Shown here: piece after piece, positions 23,366 through 31,538 of the stretch
How positions within the stretch are numbered: the stretch's first letter is position 1
Layout: each line of letters opens with the position of its first letter
Assembly (NCBI GenBank): GCA_035499295.1
Contig: DATJZG010000051.1
Coordinates: 1-47,337, forward strand
Length of the DNA stretch: 47,337 nt
Origin: DATJZG01 sp035499295
GTDB lineage: Bacteria; Myxococcota; Myxococcia; Myxococcales; Anaeromyxobacteraceae
Direction: 5' to 3'
Made by a program: the position numbers and the translations under genes
Notes under the pieces: model-generated
What the model saw: only the letters and a program-made list of their open reading frames with translations
What the model was told of the DNA's origin: nothing
Databases searched by the model: none

Positions 23366-25805
23366 TCACTGCCTCGTCGTCTTCCCCGAGCGGGAGGCCG
23401 TCCGGGAGGGGGAGAGCGGCGCCGAGAAGGTCTTCTGCTGCGCCGGCTGTCGCGGCATCTACCGCCTCATCCGGGAGGAGGGCCTGTTCGCCTTCTACGC
23501 CGCAAGGCACTGGGGGGAGGCCGGCCTCCCGGCGCCGCCGGACGCGGCGGTCGAGGTCGAGGCGTTCCGCCCGGCGCTGAGAGCGCTCGACGACGGCCTC
23601 TCCGAGCTCGACGTCTACGTGGAAGGCATCCGCTGTGCGTCGTGCGTCTGGCTCAACGAGCGCATCCTCTCGCGCACGCCGGGAGTGCGCTACGCGCGCG
23701 TGAACTACGCCACCCACCGGGCCCGCATCCGCTTCGACCCTGCGACGACGAGGCTCGAGGCGGTGCTCTCCCGCATCCGTGCCGCCGGTTACCTCCCGAA
23801 GCCCTACGGCGAGACGGAGGGACAGGCGGCGCAGCGGCGCGAGACCCGCGACCTGCTCGTCCGGCTCGGGACGGCGGGATTCCTCTCCAGCCAGCTCATG
23901 GTCTTCAGCATTGCCCTCTACGCCGGTTACTTCCAGGGGATCGAGTCCTCCACTCGGAGGCTGCTCGAGTGGGTGGCGCTCGGACTCACGCTCCCCGTCT
24001 ACTTCTACGCCGGGGAGCCGTTCCTCAGGAACACCATGCGGGGGTTCGCCCACCGGCGCCTCAACATGGATGCGCTCATCGCGCTCGGCGCCGGCTCGGC
24101 CCTCGCCTACAGCGCCTGGCAGATGTGGCGCGGCGGGGAGGTCTACTTCGACACCGCGGCGATGATCGTCACCCTGGTGCTCGTGGGCCGGTACGTGGAG
24201 GCGGCGGCCAAGGGGCGAGCCTCCGAGGCGGTCGCCCGGCTGGCGGCGCTGCAGCCGCGAGAGGCTCGCCGGCTGGAGCCGGGGCCGGACGGCGCTCCCA
24301 GGGCTCGCCGGGTGGCGGTCTCCGAGCTCCGCCCGGGCGACCGGGTGGAGGTGATCCCGGGCGAGCGCGTCCCAGCCGACGGGGTAGTGCGGGGAGGAAG
24401 CTCGGAGGTGGACGAGTCGCTCGTGACCGGCGAGTCGCACCCGGTGAGGAAGGAACCGGGCTCGGCGGCGATCGGCGGGACCGTCAACCTCCACGGCTCC
24501 TTCGTCCTGGAGGTGGCGCGCACCGGCGCGGAGACGGTGCTCGCCGGGATCGTCCGCGCGGTGGAGACGGCCCAGTCGGAGCGCCCGCGTATCCAGGCCG
24601 TCGCCGACCGGGTGGTGGGGGTGTTCGTTCCCGGCATTCTAGTCGCCGCCGCGGGCACGGCGGCGTGGCACCTCTTCCGTGGAGTGCCGGCCGCGACCGC
24701 GCTCATGACCGGAGTCTCGGTGCTGGTCATCGCCTGCCCCTGCGCGCTCGGCCTCGCCACCCCGCTCGCGGTTCTGCTCGCCACCGGGGTCGCGAGCGCC
24801 CGCGGCCTCCTGGTGAAGGGCGGCGACGTCTTCGAGGCCGCGAGCCGCGTCGGCGACGTGCTTCTCGACAAGACGGGAACGGTGACGCGGGGGCGGCCGG
24901 CCCTCCGGGAGGTGGTGCCGCTCGACGGCTCCACTCCGGAAGAGGCGCTCCGCCTCGCCGCCGCGGTGGAGCGACTCTCCGAGCACAGCCTGGGCCGGGC
25001 GGTGGCCGAGGGCGCCCGGGCGCTCCCGGGCACGCTCCCCGAGGCCCGGGGATTCCGCGCCCACCCGGGGCGGGGCGTCGAGGCCGAGGTGGGGGGAGAG
25101 CGGGTGCGAGTGGGGAGCCGCCCCTTCCTCCGGGCGGCGTCAGTGGCGATCGAGGCCGGGGCCGAAGAGCGGGCCCGGGCCTTCGAGGAGGCGGGGGACA
25201 CGGTGGCGTTCCTCGCCGTCGGGGAGCGGGCTCGGGCGCTCCTGGTCGTGTCTGACCTCCTTCGCCCCGAGGCGGAGGGGGTGCTGGCGGAGCTGCGAGG
25301 GCTGAGGCTCCACCCGATGCTCCTGTCGGGGGACAACCGGAGGACTACCGCCGCGGTGGCGGCGCGCCTGGGCATCTCCGAGGCGAGCGGCGAGCTCACC
25401 CCCCTCGAGAAGCGGGAGCGGGTCGCCTCCCTGCAGCGGGAGGGACGGCGCGTGCTCGCCGTCGGCGACGGCGTCAACGACGCGCCGGCGCTCACCCAGG
25501 CAGACGTGGGCGTGGCGATGTCGCGGGGCACGGACGTGACCATGGAGAGCGCGGCCGCGGTGCTCGTGCGGGACGACCTCCGGCTCCTGCCCGATCTCGT
25601 CGCGCTCTCGCGGCGCACCTACCGCATCATCCGCCAGAACCTTTTCTGGGCCTTCTTCTACAACGTGGTCGCCATCCCGCTCGCCATGGCGGGCGCGCTC
25701 CACCCGATCGTGGCGGCGGGAGCGATGGCGGCGAGCTCGGTGTTCGTGGTGGGAAACTCCCTGCGCATCCGCCGGGCGCTCCTTTCGCGGCGAGAAGGAC
25801 GATGA
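23352..25805 (+). CDS. ccoI: CcoI copper-exporting P1B-type ATPase for cbb3 oxidase assembly
   Basis: The 817-residue pump moves Cu(I) to the periplasm for the CuB site of CcoN. An N-terminal metal-binding segment (Cys4, Cys7, Cys29, Cys30, Cys33) precedes a heavy-metal domain with CASC (95-98). Membrane helices follow, then TGES, the ion-site motif IACPCALGLATP, the phosphorylated aspartate in DKTGTVTRG, MLLSGDN and GDGVNDAPAL. The nucleotide-domain motif that is usually SEHP reads SEHSLGRAV, so the proline of the HP pair is replaced. The histidine that stacks on ATP is kept. The FixI/CcoI group is supported by the cysteine-rich N-terminus and the operon context. Confidence 0.94.
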   Translation: MLRCDHCLVVFPEREAVREGESGAEKVFCCAGCRGIYRLIREEGLFAFYAARHWGEAGLPAPPDAAVEVEAFRPALRALDDGLSELDVYVEGIRCASCVWLNERILSRTPGVRYARVNYATHRARIRFDPATTRLEAVLSRIRAAGYLPKPYGETEGQAAQRRETRDLLVRLGTAGFLSSQLMVFSIALYAGYFQGIESSTRRLLEWVALGLTLPVYFYAGEPFLRNTMRGFAHRRLNMDALIALGAGSALAYSAWQMWRGGEVYFDTAAMIVTLVLVGRYVEAAAKGRASEAVARLAALQPREARRLEPGPDGAPRARRVAVSELRPGDRVEVIPGERVPADGVVRGGSSEVDESLVTGESHPVRKEPGSAAIGGTVNLHGSFVLEVARTGAETVLAGIVRAVETAQSERPRIQAVADRVVGVFVPGILVAAAGTAAWHLFRGVPAATALMTGVSVLVIACPCALGLATPLAVLLATGVASARGLLVKGGDVFEAASRVGDVLLDKTGTVTRGRPALREVVPLDGSTPEEALRLAAAVERLSEHSLGRAVAEGARALPGTLPEARGFRAHPGRGVEAEVGGERVRVGSRPFLRAASVAIEAGAEERARAFEEAGDTVAFLAVGERARALLVVSDLLRPEAEGVLAELRGLRLHPMLLSGDNRRTTAAVAARLGISEASGELTPLEKRERVASLQREGRRVLAVGDGVNDAPALTQADVGVAMSRGTDVTMESAAAVLVRDDLRLLPDLVALSRRTYRIIRQNLFWAFFYNVVAIPLAMAGALHPIVAAGAMAASSVFVVGNSLRIRRALLSRREGR

Positions 25806-26053
25806 GCCTCGGACTGCTCATCGCCGTCTCGCTCGGGCTGGGTGCCCTGGCCTGGCTCGGGTTCCTGTGGGCGGTGCGCAGCGGCCAATTCGACGACCCC
25901 GAGGGCCCCAAGTACCGCATGCTGGAGGACGAGGACGAGGACGAGGAGCGAGGGGAGCTGCCGGCCCGAGCGGCCCGCCCGGGCGAAGGAGGGGCCGGGC
26001 CGCCCCGGGGGCGGGGGCAGGCTGCCGGCCCGCCCGACGGCACAGCTCCCTAG
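25802..26053 (+). CDS. ccoS: cbb3 oxidase maturation protein CcoS, with extended tail
   Basis: The first 45 residues are typical CcoS: one helix, then WAVRSGQFDDPEGPKYRMLE. CcoS is needed for cofactor insertion into CcoN. The remaining 35 or so residues are an acidic run followed by a Gly/Pro/Ala-rich tail not usual for the family. It overlaps ccoI (ATGA), and its TAG stop shares the CTAG at 26050-26053 with the convergent VOC gene. Confidence 0.9.
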   Translation: MSLGLLIAVSLGLGALAWLGFLWAVRSGQFDDPEGPKYRMLEDEDEDEERGELPARAARPGEGGAGPPRGRGQAAGPPDGTAP

Positions 26054-26484
26054 CGGCGAGTCCGCTTGGCCTTCCGCGGGCGCGCCTTCGGCTTCGCCAC
26101 CTTGCGCTTCCTCGGGGTCACGATCTGCGAGTGGCACACCGCCTCGACGTTGTGTCCGTCGGGGTCGAGGACGAAGGCTGCGTAGTAGTTGGGGTGATAG
26201 TCCTTTCGGACGCCCGGCGCACCGTTGTCGCGTGCGCCGGCGGCGAGGGCCGCCGCGTGGAAGGCGTCCACCGCCTTCCGATCCTTCGCGTGAAACGCGA
26301 AGTGCATGGGTCTCACGTTGTCGGCGTCCGTCGCGATCCAGAAGTCGGGCTTTCCCCCCACGCCGAGGCCGCAGGAAGGGCCGAACTCCATCACCACGGC
26401 GTAGCCAAGCGGCTTCAGCGCGGCCTCATAGAACGGCTTGCTCCTCGCGGTATCGCTCACCTTGACGGTGAAATGGTCGATCAT
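26050..26484 (-). CDS. VOC-family (glyoxalase/bleomycin-resistance/dioxygenase fold) protein
   Basis: The 144-residue product has two beta-alpha-beta-beta-beta modules of the VOC fold: MIDHFTVKVSDTARSKPFYE at the start, RPMHFAFHAKDRKAVDAFH in the middle and YYAAFVLDPDGHNVEAVCH near the end. His4, His82 and the glutamate in NVEAV are placed to bind a metal. The last 20 or so residues are almost all Lys, Arg, Pro and Ala. The function could be small-molecule turnover or resistance; the substrate is not visible. The ATG at 26484 gives the standard VOC N-terminus. Confidence 0.85.
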   Translation of the reverse strand: MIDHFTVKVSDTARSKPFYEAALKPLGYAVVMEFGPSCGLGVGGKPDFWIATDADNVRPMHFAFHAKDRKAVDAFHAAALAAGARDNGAPGVRKDYHPNYYAAFVLDPDGHNVEAVCHSQIVTPRKRKVAKPKARPRKAKRTRR

Positions 26485-26690
26485 GGTCGCGCCCCTGTTG
26501 GCATCTGCCGTACGGTGCGCCGGGCGACACCCGTTGGGTAGTGCCCTCGTGGGGTGCGGAGGGAGCCGCGGAAGGAGTGGCCCGAGGGTTCGCGGCAAGT
26601 CTACTCGCAGCGATTCTCGCCGGACCCCTAACGGGGAGTGTCGAGATTCCGGATGGACGCCTCGCGCACCGTCTAGTAAAAGCCGGTGCC

Positions 26691-27521
26691 TTGAAGACCG
26701 GGTCCCTGAGCAAGGCCGCCGTGAGCGTTGCCGTCGCGCTCGTCGCCCTCTTCCTCGCTCCCGCGCCGGCGCGGGCGAGCGCAGCCGACCCGGCGCCCGC
26801 GGCCGCCCAAGAGGGCGCTCCCCCCGAGAAGGCTCCCCCGGCGACGCCCGAGCCGCCTGCTTCGAAAGGCCAGTGGGAGTACCTGGAGCGCGGACTCCTC
26901 TTCTACCCGGCCGGTCCCGGACCCGGGAAGGACCGCTGGGCGGTGGGCGCCATCTGGCAGATCGCGCCCATGTTCACCGCCGATTACAAGCGCGGCATCG
27001 GATACGGGTTCACGCTCGACGCAGGCGTCCAGACCATCGTCCTCTACAACCAGCTGGGCGTGGGGGCCGAGTGGGGCGCCAAGGTGGGCCCCTTCGGCCT
27101 CGGCGTGATGGCGCACTTCAACGGCTACTTCGGCGCGCTCGGCAAGGCCGTCATCGAGACGACCTCCTTCGACGCCACCGGGTGGGGCATCCTCTTCGAC
27201 CCCGGGGCCAAGGCGGGCCTGCAGCTGACCCGCGACTCCTGGCTCACGCTGCAGTTCGAGGCCTACCTGAACCTCTACCAGGCCCAGAAGCTCGGCACGC
27301 TGGTGCTCAGCCCCAACGCACCCTCCTATATGGGCTTCGGGGCGTCCCTCGTCGTCGAGTACTCTCCCAAGATGCAGGGGGTCATCTACTACGGCGTGAG
27401 CCTCTACCACACCGCGGCGAACTACCCGCTCTGGTTCAACGTCGAGGCGACCCCGGAATCGGAACCGTTCAACCCCGCGATGATCTGGTACCTCGGGCTC
27501 CTGGCAGGCTATGAATTCTAA
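26691..27521 (+). CDS. Predicted outer-membrane beta-barrel protein (first of an envelope trio)
   Basis: I place the start at a TTG at 26691, which yields a standard signal peptide (MKTGSLSKAAVSVAVALVAL to ARASA) followed by an Ala/Pro-rich linker. Frames starting further upstream add residues unlike a secreted protein. The mature part shows alternating hydrophobic strands rich in Gly, Tyr and Phe (GIGYGFTLDAGVQTIVLYNQ, LGVGAEWGAKVGPFGLGVMA) and ends in GLLAGYEF. A C-terminal Phe is the usual signal for outer-membrane insertion. I know of no named family. It overlaps the next gene by 11 bases, so the two are co-expressed. The start remains uncertain. Confidence 0.7.
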   Translation: MKTGSLSKAAVSVAVALVALFLAPAPARASAADPAPAAAQEGAPPEKAPPATPEPPASKGQWEYLERGLLFYPAGPGPGKDRWAVGAIWQIAPMFTADYKRGIGYGFTLDAGVQTIVLYNQLGVGAEWGAKVGPFGLGVMAHFNGYFGALGKAVIETTSFDATGWGILFDPGAKAGLQLTRDSWLTLQFEAYLNLYQAQKLGTLVLSPNAPSYMGFGASLVVEYSPKMQGVIYYGVSLYHTAANYPLWFNVEATPESEPFNPAMIWYLGLLAGYEF

Positions 27522-29058
27522 CCGTCGATTCCTGGCGCTCGCGCTCTCGGCGCTCGCCTCCGCGGGCTGCGTGTCGCGGACGAGCCCGACGCCGCCGACG
27601 TTCCAGGCGGGCGGCCTGCTCGCGCTCTCGACGCCGCCGCCGAACCCCTACTCGCTCCAGAATGCGCTCGAGGGCGTCTACGATACCTCGAGCCTCTTCG
27701 GCTCGAGCGTGGTGGTCCACGCGAGCCAGTGGGGCGACCTCTCCACCGCGGTGCAGGCGTCGGTGTCGATCCTCGCCCAGGATCACGACGCCTTCGCCAT
27801 CCTGCAGGCGGGCTGCCTCGCGCCCCTGACCTTGCCCGCCATCACCACCACGCAGCTCGTGCTGGAGGGCTACTGGCGCTACCTGGACGTGAACGACCCG
27901 GACCCCTCCACGACCGGGCTGGTGCGCCTCTTCGTGGAGCCGCAGGCGATGGTCGACTACGTGTGCGGGGCGCCGGCCTGGAACTCGTCCATGACGCCGG
28001 GGGATCCGCGCCCGGCGCCGAGCCAGGCGAGCGTCGTCCTCGCCGGCTCCAGCGGGAACGGGGAGAACGAGCCGGGCAGCCCGCTCACCGTGAACTGGCT
28101 CCACGCCCGCAAGAGCCGGAACGGGCCCGACGGCACCCCCACCTTCCTCGTGGGCGTGCACCACGGCGGTTGCCAGACGACCGACAACTGCGGCATCTCC
28201 GAGAACACGCCGCAGACCGCGATCCTCGCCGCCCAACTCGGCGGGGACTACCTCGAGGTCGACACCCGGCTCACCAAGGACAACGTCCCCGTCTTCTTCC
28301 ACCTGAGCCTCAACCCCGGCGTGGTCCAGGGGGCCTACTGCACCGGACAGGTCGAGGACTACACCTACGAGCAGCTGCTCGCCGACTGCCGCCTCCGCAA
28401 CGGGGAGGTCATCCCGCGAGTGGTCGACATGATCGACTACATCCTCGCCCGGACCACTCTCCCGCTCTACCTCGACAGCAAGACCCCCGACGTCATCCTC
28501 CCGGTGGCCGAGATCCTCACCGGCCTCGACGGGGAGCTCGGGCTGAACCCGGGCGAGTACCCCGACAACGTCAACGACCCGAACAACAACGGCTATGTGC
28601 GCTGCAGCCCGCCGCCGCCGAGCCATCCCACGCCCTGGCCGCCGCCCGGCAAGCGCTGCCTCTTTCCCGGCAGCAGCCCGGTGTGGCAACGCGGTGTGAT
28701 CGGGCTGCCGGACTCGAGCGCGGTCAGCACCTACCAGCAGGAGCTCGCCGCGAAGCAGTTCAGCTCGAACCAGCACTGCCTCGTCGAGGAGGCCACGTCC
28801 GACGTGACCGGCGTCCCCTGCGTCGCCTGGATGCCCCGGTACACGCGCGGGCCGATGACGAGCGACGTCCTGCAGCTGCAGCAGGGAGGCTACTTCGTCG
28901 GCTTCTGGACCATCAACGACCAGGCCACCATCGACGCCTTCCTGACCACCGCCGTCCCGAACGGCATCCTCACCAACTACCTCGGCCTCCTGAACCAGCG
29001 TTTCGAGGCCGTGGGCACCGCGCCCCCGTACACCCCTTACCGAGCCACGACCCCGTGA
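27511..29058 (+). CDS. Lipoprotein with divergent glycerophosphodiester phosphodiesterase-like (GDPD) domain
   Basis: The 515-residue product starts MNSNRRFLALALSALASAGC, a lipoprotein signal with lipidated Cys20. Residues up to about 205 form a domain I do not recognise. From about 210 the pattern is that of a GDPD/PI-PLC barrel: VGVHHGG (HRG in classical enzymes), SENTPQTAILAA, GGDYLEVDTRLTKDNVPVFFH with Glu249, Asp251 and His264, and near the end GFWTINDQATIDAFL with NGILTNY. The classical HRG and HD motifs read HHGG and FFHLS, so both catalytic histidines seem kept but the neighbouring Arg and Asp are changed. Several cysteines suggest disulfides. It may hydrolyse a phosphodiester head group at the envelope or be a binding protein; neither is shown. 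Confidence 0.75.
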   Translation: MNSNRRFLALALSALASAGCVSRTSPTPPTFQAGGLLALSTPPPNPYSLQNALEGVYDTSSLFGSSVVVHASQWGDLSTAVQASVSILAQDHDAFAILQAGCLAPLTLPAITTTQLVLEGYWRYLDVNDPDPSTTGLVRLFVEPQAMVDYVCGAPAWNSSMTPGDPRPAPSQASVVLAGSSGNGENEPGSPLTVNWLHARKSRNGPDGTPTFLVGVHHGGCQTTDNCGISENTPQTAILAAQLGGDYLEVDTRLTKDNVPVFFHLSLNPGVVQGAYCTGQVEDYTYEQLLADCRLRNGEVIPRVVDMIDYILARTTLPLYLDSKTPDVILPVAEILTGLDGELGLNPGEYPDNVNDPNNNGYVRCSPPPPSHPTPWPPPGKRCLFPGSSPVWQRGVIGLPDSSAVSTYQQELAAKQFSSNQHCLVEEATSDVTGVPCVAWMPRYTRGPMTSDVLQLQQGGYFVGFWTINDQATIDAFLTTAVPNGILTNYLGLLNQRFEAVGTAPPYTPYRATTP

Positions 29059-29699
29059 GACGCCTCGTCCTCGCCCTAGCGCTCGTCGCAGCCCCGGCGG
29101 TCCGCGCCGAGACCGAGGTCGCCGCTGCGCCCGCGCCCGCGCCGGAGGAGAAGCCGCTCCAGGCCTGGGAAGTCGACCTCTTTGCCGGGTACGGGCAGCT
29201 CGCCTGGCCTGCGGAGGACACGACGAACGTCGCCTGGTCGAACGGGGGGCCCGCCTTCGCGCTCACCTTCGCCTACCGGGGCCCGCACTTCACGCACCCC
29301 TTCTTCGACATCTCCTACGTCCCCATCCTCTCGAGCGGCAAGAGCGTGAACGTGTTCACCCCGGGCACCGGCTCCCAGACGGTGTTCGCGAGCAACTCCA
29401 GCTGGGCTTGGGGGTTCGTCGTCGGCCCGGGCTGGGACGTCGACTGGTTCCGCTTCCGCGTGGGCGTGGGCATCTACGACGTCGTCGTCCGGACCGAGGT
29501 CGCCGGCGCCACGAGCACCATCAGCCAGCTCACGGTGGGGTTCCTGGCCTCGGCCTCGGCGCTGGTGTGGAGGCCGGATCCCTTCGCGATCGGGGTCGAG
29601 GCGAGGATGGCGGCACTGCAGTTTCCGTTCACCGGCATCTACCAGTCGATGTGGCAAGTGGGCCTGACCGGCCGGTGGGACTTCGTCCACCACCACTGA
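29055..29699 (+). CDS. Predicted outer-membrane beta-barrel protein (third of the envelope trio)
   Basis: A GTG start overlaps the preceding stop (GTGA). The 214-residue product has a clear signal peptide (MRRLVLALALVAAPAVRA, then ETEVAA). It then shows strand-like stretches such as VDLFAGYGQLAWP, PAFALTFAYRG, WAWGFVVGPGWDVDWFRFR and WQVGLTGRWDFVHHH. The overall pattern fits a small eight-stranded barrel. I recognise no named family. Its overlap with the GDPD-like lipoprotein gene argues that the three exported proteins act together. Confidence 0.72.
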   Translation: MRRLVLALALVAAPAVRAETEVAAAPAPAPEEKPLQAWEVDLFAGYGQLAWPAEDTTNVAWSNGGPAFALTFAYRGPHFTHPFFDISYVPILSSGKSVNVFTPGTGSQTVFASNSSWAWGFVVGPGWDVDWFRFRVGVGIYDVVVRTEVAGATSTISQLTVGFLASASALVWRPDPFAIGVEARMAALQFPFTGIYQSMWQVGLTGRWDFVHHH

Positions 29700-29714
29700 C
29701 CGCCCGTCCACCGC

Positions 29715-30875
29715 TCACCGCAGCTCGATCCGGAACTCGTCGCCCGAAGGGCGCCTTCGTCCCGAGGCCGCCTCGTCGCCTCCCGCCGGCAGCTCCACCG
29801 GGATCATCCGCCCGTCGATTCCCTCCGGGCCGAGATCGAGGAGCACGAAGTGCCGGACCTCCTCGACGAAGACGCGCGAGCGGGGATCGCGCACCGCTCG
29901 CGAGTGGAAGAAGCGCCCGCCCCCGCCCCCGGTGACGAGGTAGGTGACCGGCCGGCCCTCATGGCCCGGGCGCTCGAGCCGTTCGTAGGCGTGGACGTGG
30001 CCCGAGAGGACGAGCGCCACCGGGTGCCGGTCGAGCACCCCCTGCACCACCTCCCGGTCGACCCAGGGCGCACCGCCCTCCTCCCGGCCCGACGAGAAAG
30101 GAGGAATGTGGAGCACGACCACCGGCCGCAGCCCCTTCTCCGAGGCGTCGGCGAGCTCCCGGTCGAGCCAGGCGACCTGCGCTCCCCCGCTCGGCATGGG
30201 GTCGTGGTCGCCGAAGAGGTCGCTGCCGGTGTCGAGGACGACGAAGCGCCACCGACCCAGGTCGACCGAGTACCAGAGCGAGTCAGCCTCTCGGCTCTTC
30301 CCCCGCTCCGGGCTGAGGTACCGCGCGAAGTTCTCGCGATCGGCCCGGTGGTACTGGTCGTGGTTCCCGGGGACGAAGAGATAGGGGACGCTCCGGCGGA
30401 GCGGGGCCGAGTCCTCGAGGAAGCCGTTCAGCCCCGCCGAGTCCCGTGGCGGCGCGACCGGGCCGAGCAGGGTCTCGTGGATCGCGGCCGGGAACGGGAT
30501 GACGCTCGCGAGCGACACCGCCGGGTAGCCGCGCACGTACTGCGGCCACAGGGGGACGAGGTACTGCCAGCCGCCTAGGTCGGGGAGGTGGCCGACCGGG
30601 AGGCAGTCGACGGCATCGCCGGCGAAGATCACCAGGTCCGGGTGCTCCCGGGCGATGGCCTCGACCACCGCGCGGTGGACCGGTCGGTTGCCCTGTGCGT
30701 CGCCGTAGACCGCGACGCGCAGGCGGTCGCCGCCCGGGACGGGGAGCGGCCCGCTCGCCTTTCCGGTCCTCGGGTCGAGGAGCTCCGGCCGCACGGCCGC
30801 GTGGTGGAGGGGACCGCAGGAGGTGAGCACCAGGGCAGCCGCTCGTGAGGCGAGGCGAAGGGAACGGGCCGGCAT
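29715..30875 (-). CDS. Calcineurin-like metallophosphoesterase, predicted lipoprotein
   Basis: The 386-residue product has a signal peptide ending LVLTSC (Cys20 lipidated). It then shows all metallophosphoesterase motifs in order: VYGDAQGN, FAGDAVD, VPGNHDQY, VVLHIPPF and SGHVHAYER. These supply the Asp, Asn and His ligands of a two-metal centre. The enzyme should cleave phosphomono- or diesters outside the inner membrane, as purple acid phosphatase-like proteins do. It converges on the barrel/GDPD/barrel trio with only 15 bases between. Confidence 0.88.
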   Translation of the reverse strand: MPARSLRLASRAAALVLTSCGPLHHAAVRPELLDPRTGKASGPLPVPGGDRLRVAVYGDAQGNRPVHRAVVEAIAREHPDLVIFAGDAVDCLPVGHLPDLGGWQYLVPLWPQYVRGYPAVSLASVIPFPAAIHETLLGPVAPPRDSAGLNGFLEDSAPLRRSVPYLFVPGNHDQYHRADRENFARYLSPERGKSREADSLWYSVDLGRWRFVVLDTGSDLFGDHDPMPSGGAQVAWLDRELADASEKGLRPVVVLHIPPFSSGREEGGAPWVDREVVQGVLDRHPVALVLSGHVHAYERLERPGHEGRPVTYLVTGGGGGRFFHSRAVRDPRSRVFVEEVRHFVLLDLGPEGIDGRMIPVELPAGGDEAASGRRRPSGDEFRIELR

Positions 30876-30941
30876 CGCTCCCTTATAGCGTCCGGCGAGA
30901 CCCCGCGGCGCGGGGTTCGCCTTGGGTGCACTGGCCCGCTC

Positions 30942-31538
30942 TCAATGGCTTCGGGCCCTCTCGGCCGCCTGGGCCACGTCCCGGGCGACCGCCGCGAGGC
31001 CGCGGCTGAGCGCCGCCGCCGATGCCGCTCCGTCGTCCGCCGTCGACGGCTCGTGGAAGCGGGTCTCGCCCGTCGCCAGGGCCGGGCCGCCTCCGCCGGG
31101 CTGCAGGGTCCAGCGGGCCACCAGGACCACGCTGCCGCCCGCCTCCGCCTCGAAGCGCAAGAAGTCGACCGAGGCCGAAAGCTCGGGAGGGGAGCTCCGG
31201 CTCCAGGGCCACGCCACCACCTCCCCCGCCGGCAGGAGCAACCTCAGGTCCTCGGCGAGCGCCCGGGCGAGCAGCTGGGGGAGGGGAGCGGCCCAGCGGT
31301 CGTTGCCGGAGTAGGAAAGCTGGTCCCGCCCGACCCGGGTCACGACCTCGGACCGGTCGAGGTACGGCGGGAGCGTGAGCGGACCGAGGCCGAACGAGGG
31401 GAGCGGCGCCCGGCCCGCCTCCGCGGGCGCCACCTCCGGTGAGAGGGTGTAGTAGCGGGACGTGCTCGGGTGAGGCTCGAGGAGGCAGGCCTCGGTGCCG
31501 AGGGCCAGAGCGAGGAGAACGCCGTTCGTCACCTTCAT
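30942..31538 (-). CDS. PqiC-like ABC transport auxiliary lipoprotein of the MCE operon
   Basis: The 198-residue product starts MKVTNGVLLALALGTEACLL, a lipoprotein signal with Cys18. YYTLSPEV follows, as in PqiC/YmbA-family lipoproteins (older name DUF330), with GLGPLTLPPYLDRSEVVTRV and WAAPLPQLLARALAEDL. PqiC-type proteins sit in the outer membrane and work with MCE proteins in lipid movement between membranes. The start overlaps the mlaD stop (ATGA). It is the last gene of the operon. Confidence 0.82.
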   Translation of the reverse strand: MKVTNGVLLALALGTEACLLEPHPSTSRYYTLSPEVAPAEAGRAPLPSFGLGPLTLPPYLDRSEVVTRVGRDQLSYSGNDRWAAPLPQLLARALAEDLRLLLPAGEVVAWPWSRSSPPELSASVDFLRFEAEAGGSVVLVARWTLQPGGGGPALATGETRFHEPSTADDGAASAAALSRGLAAVARDVAQAAERARSH

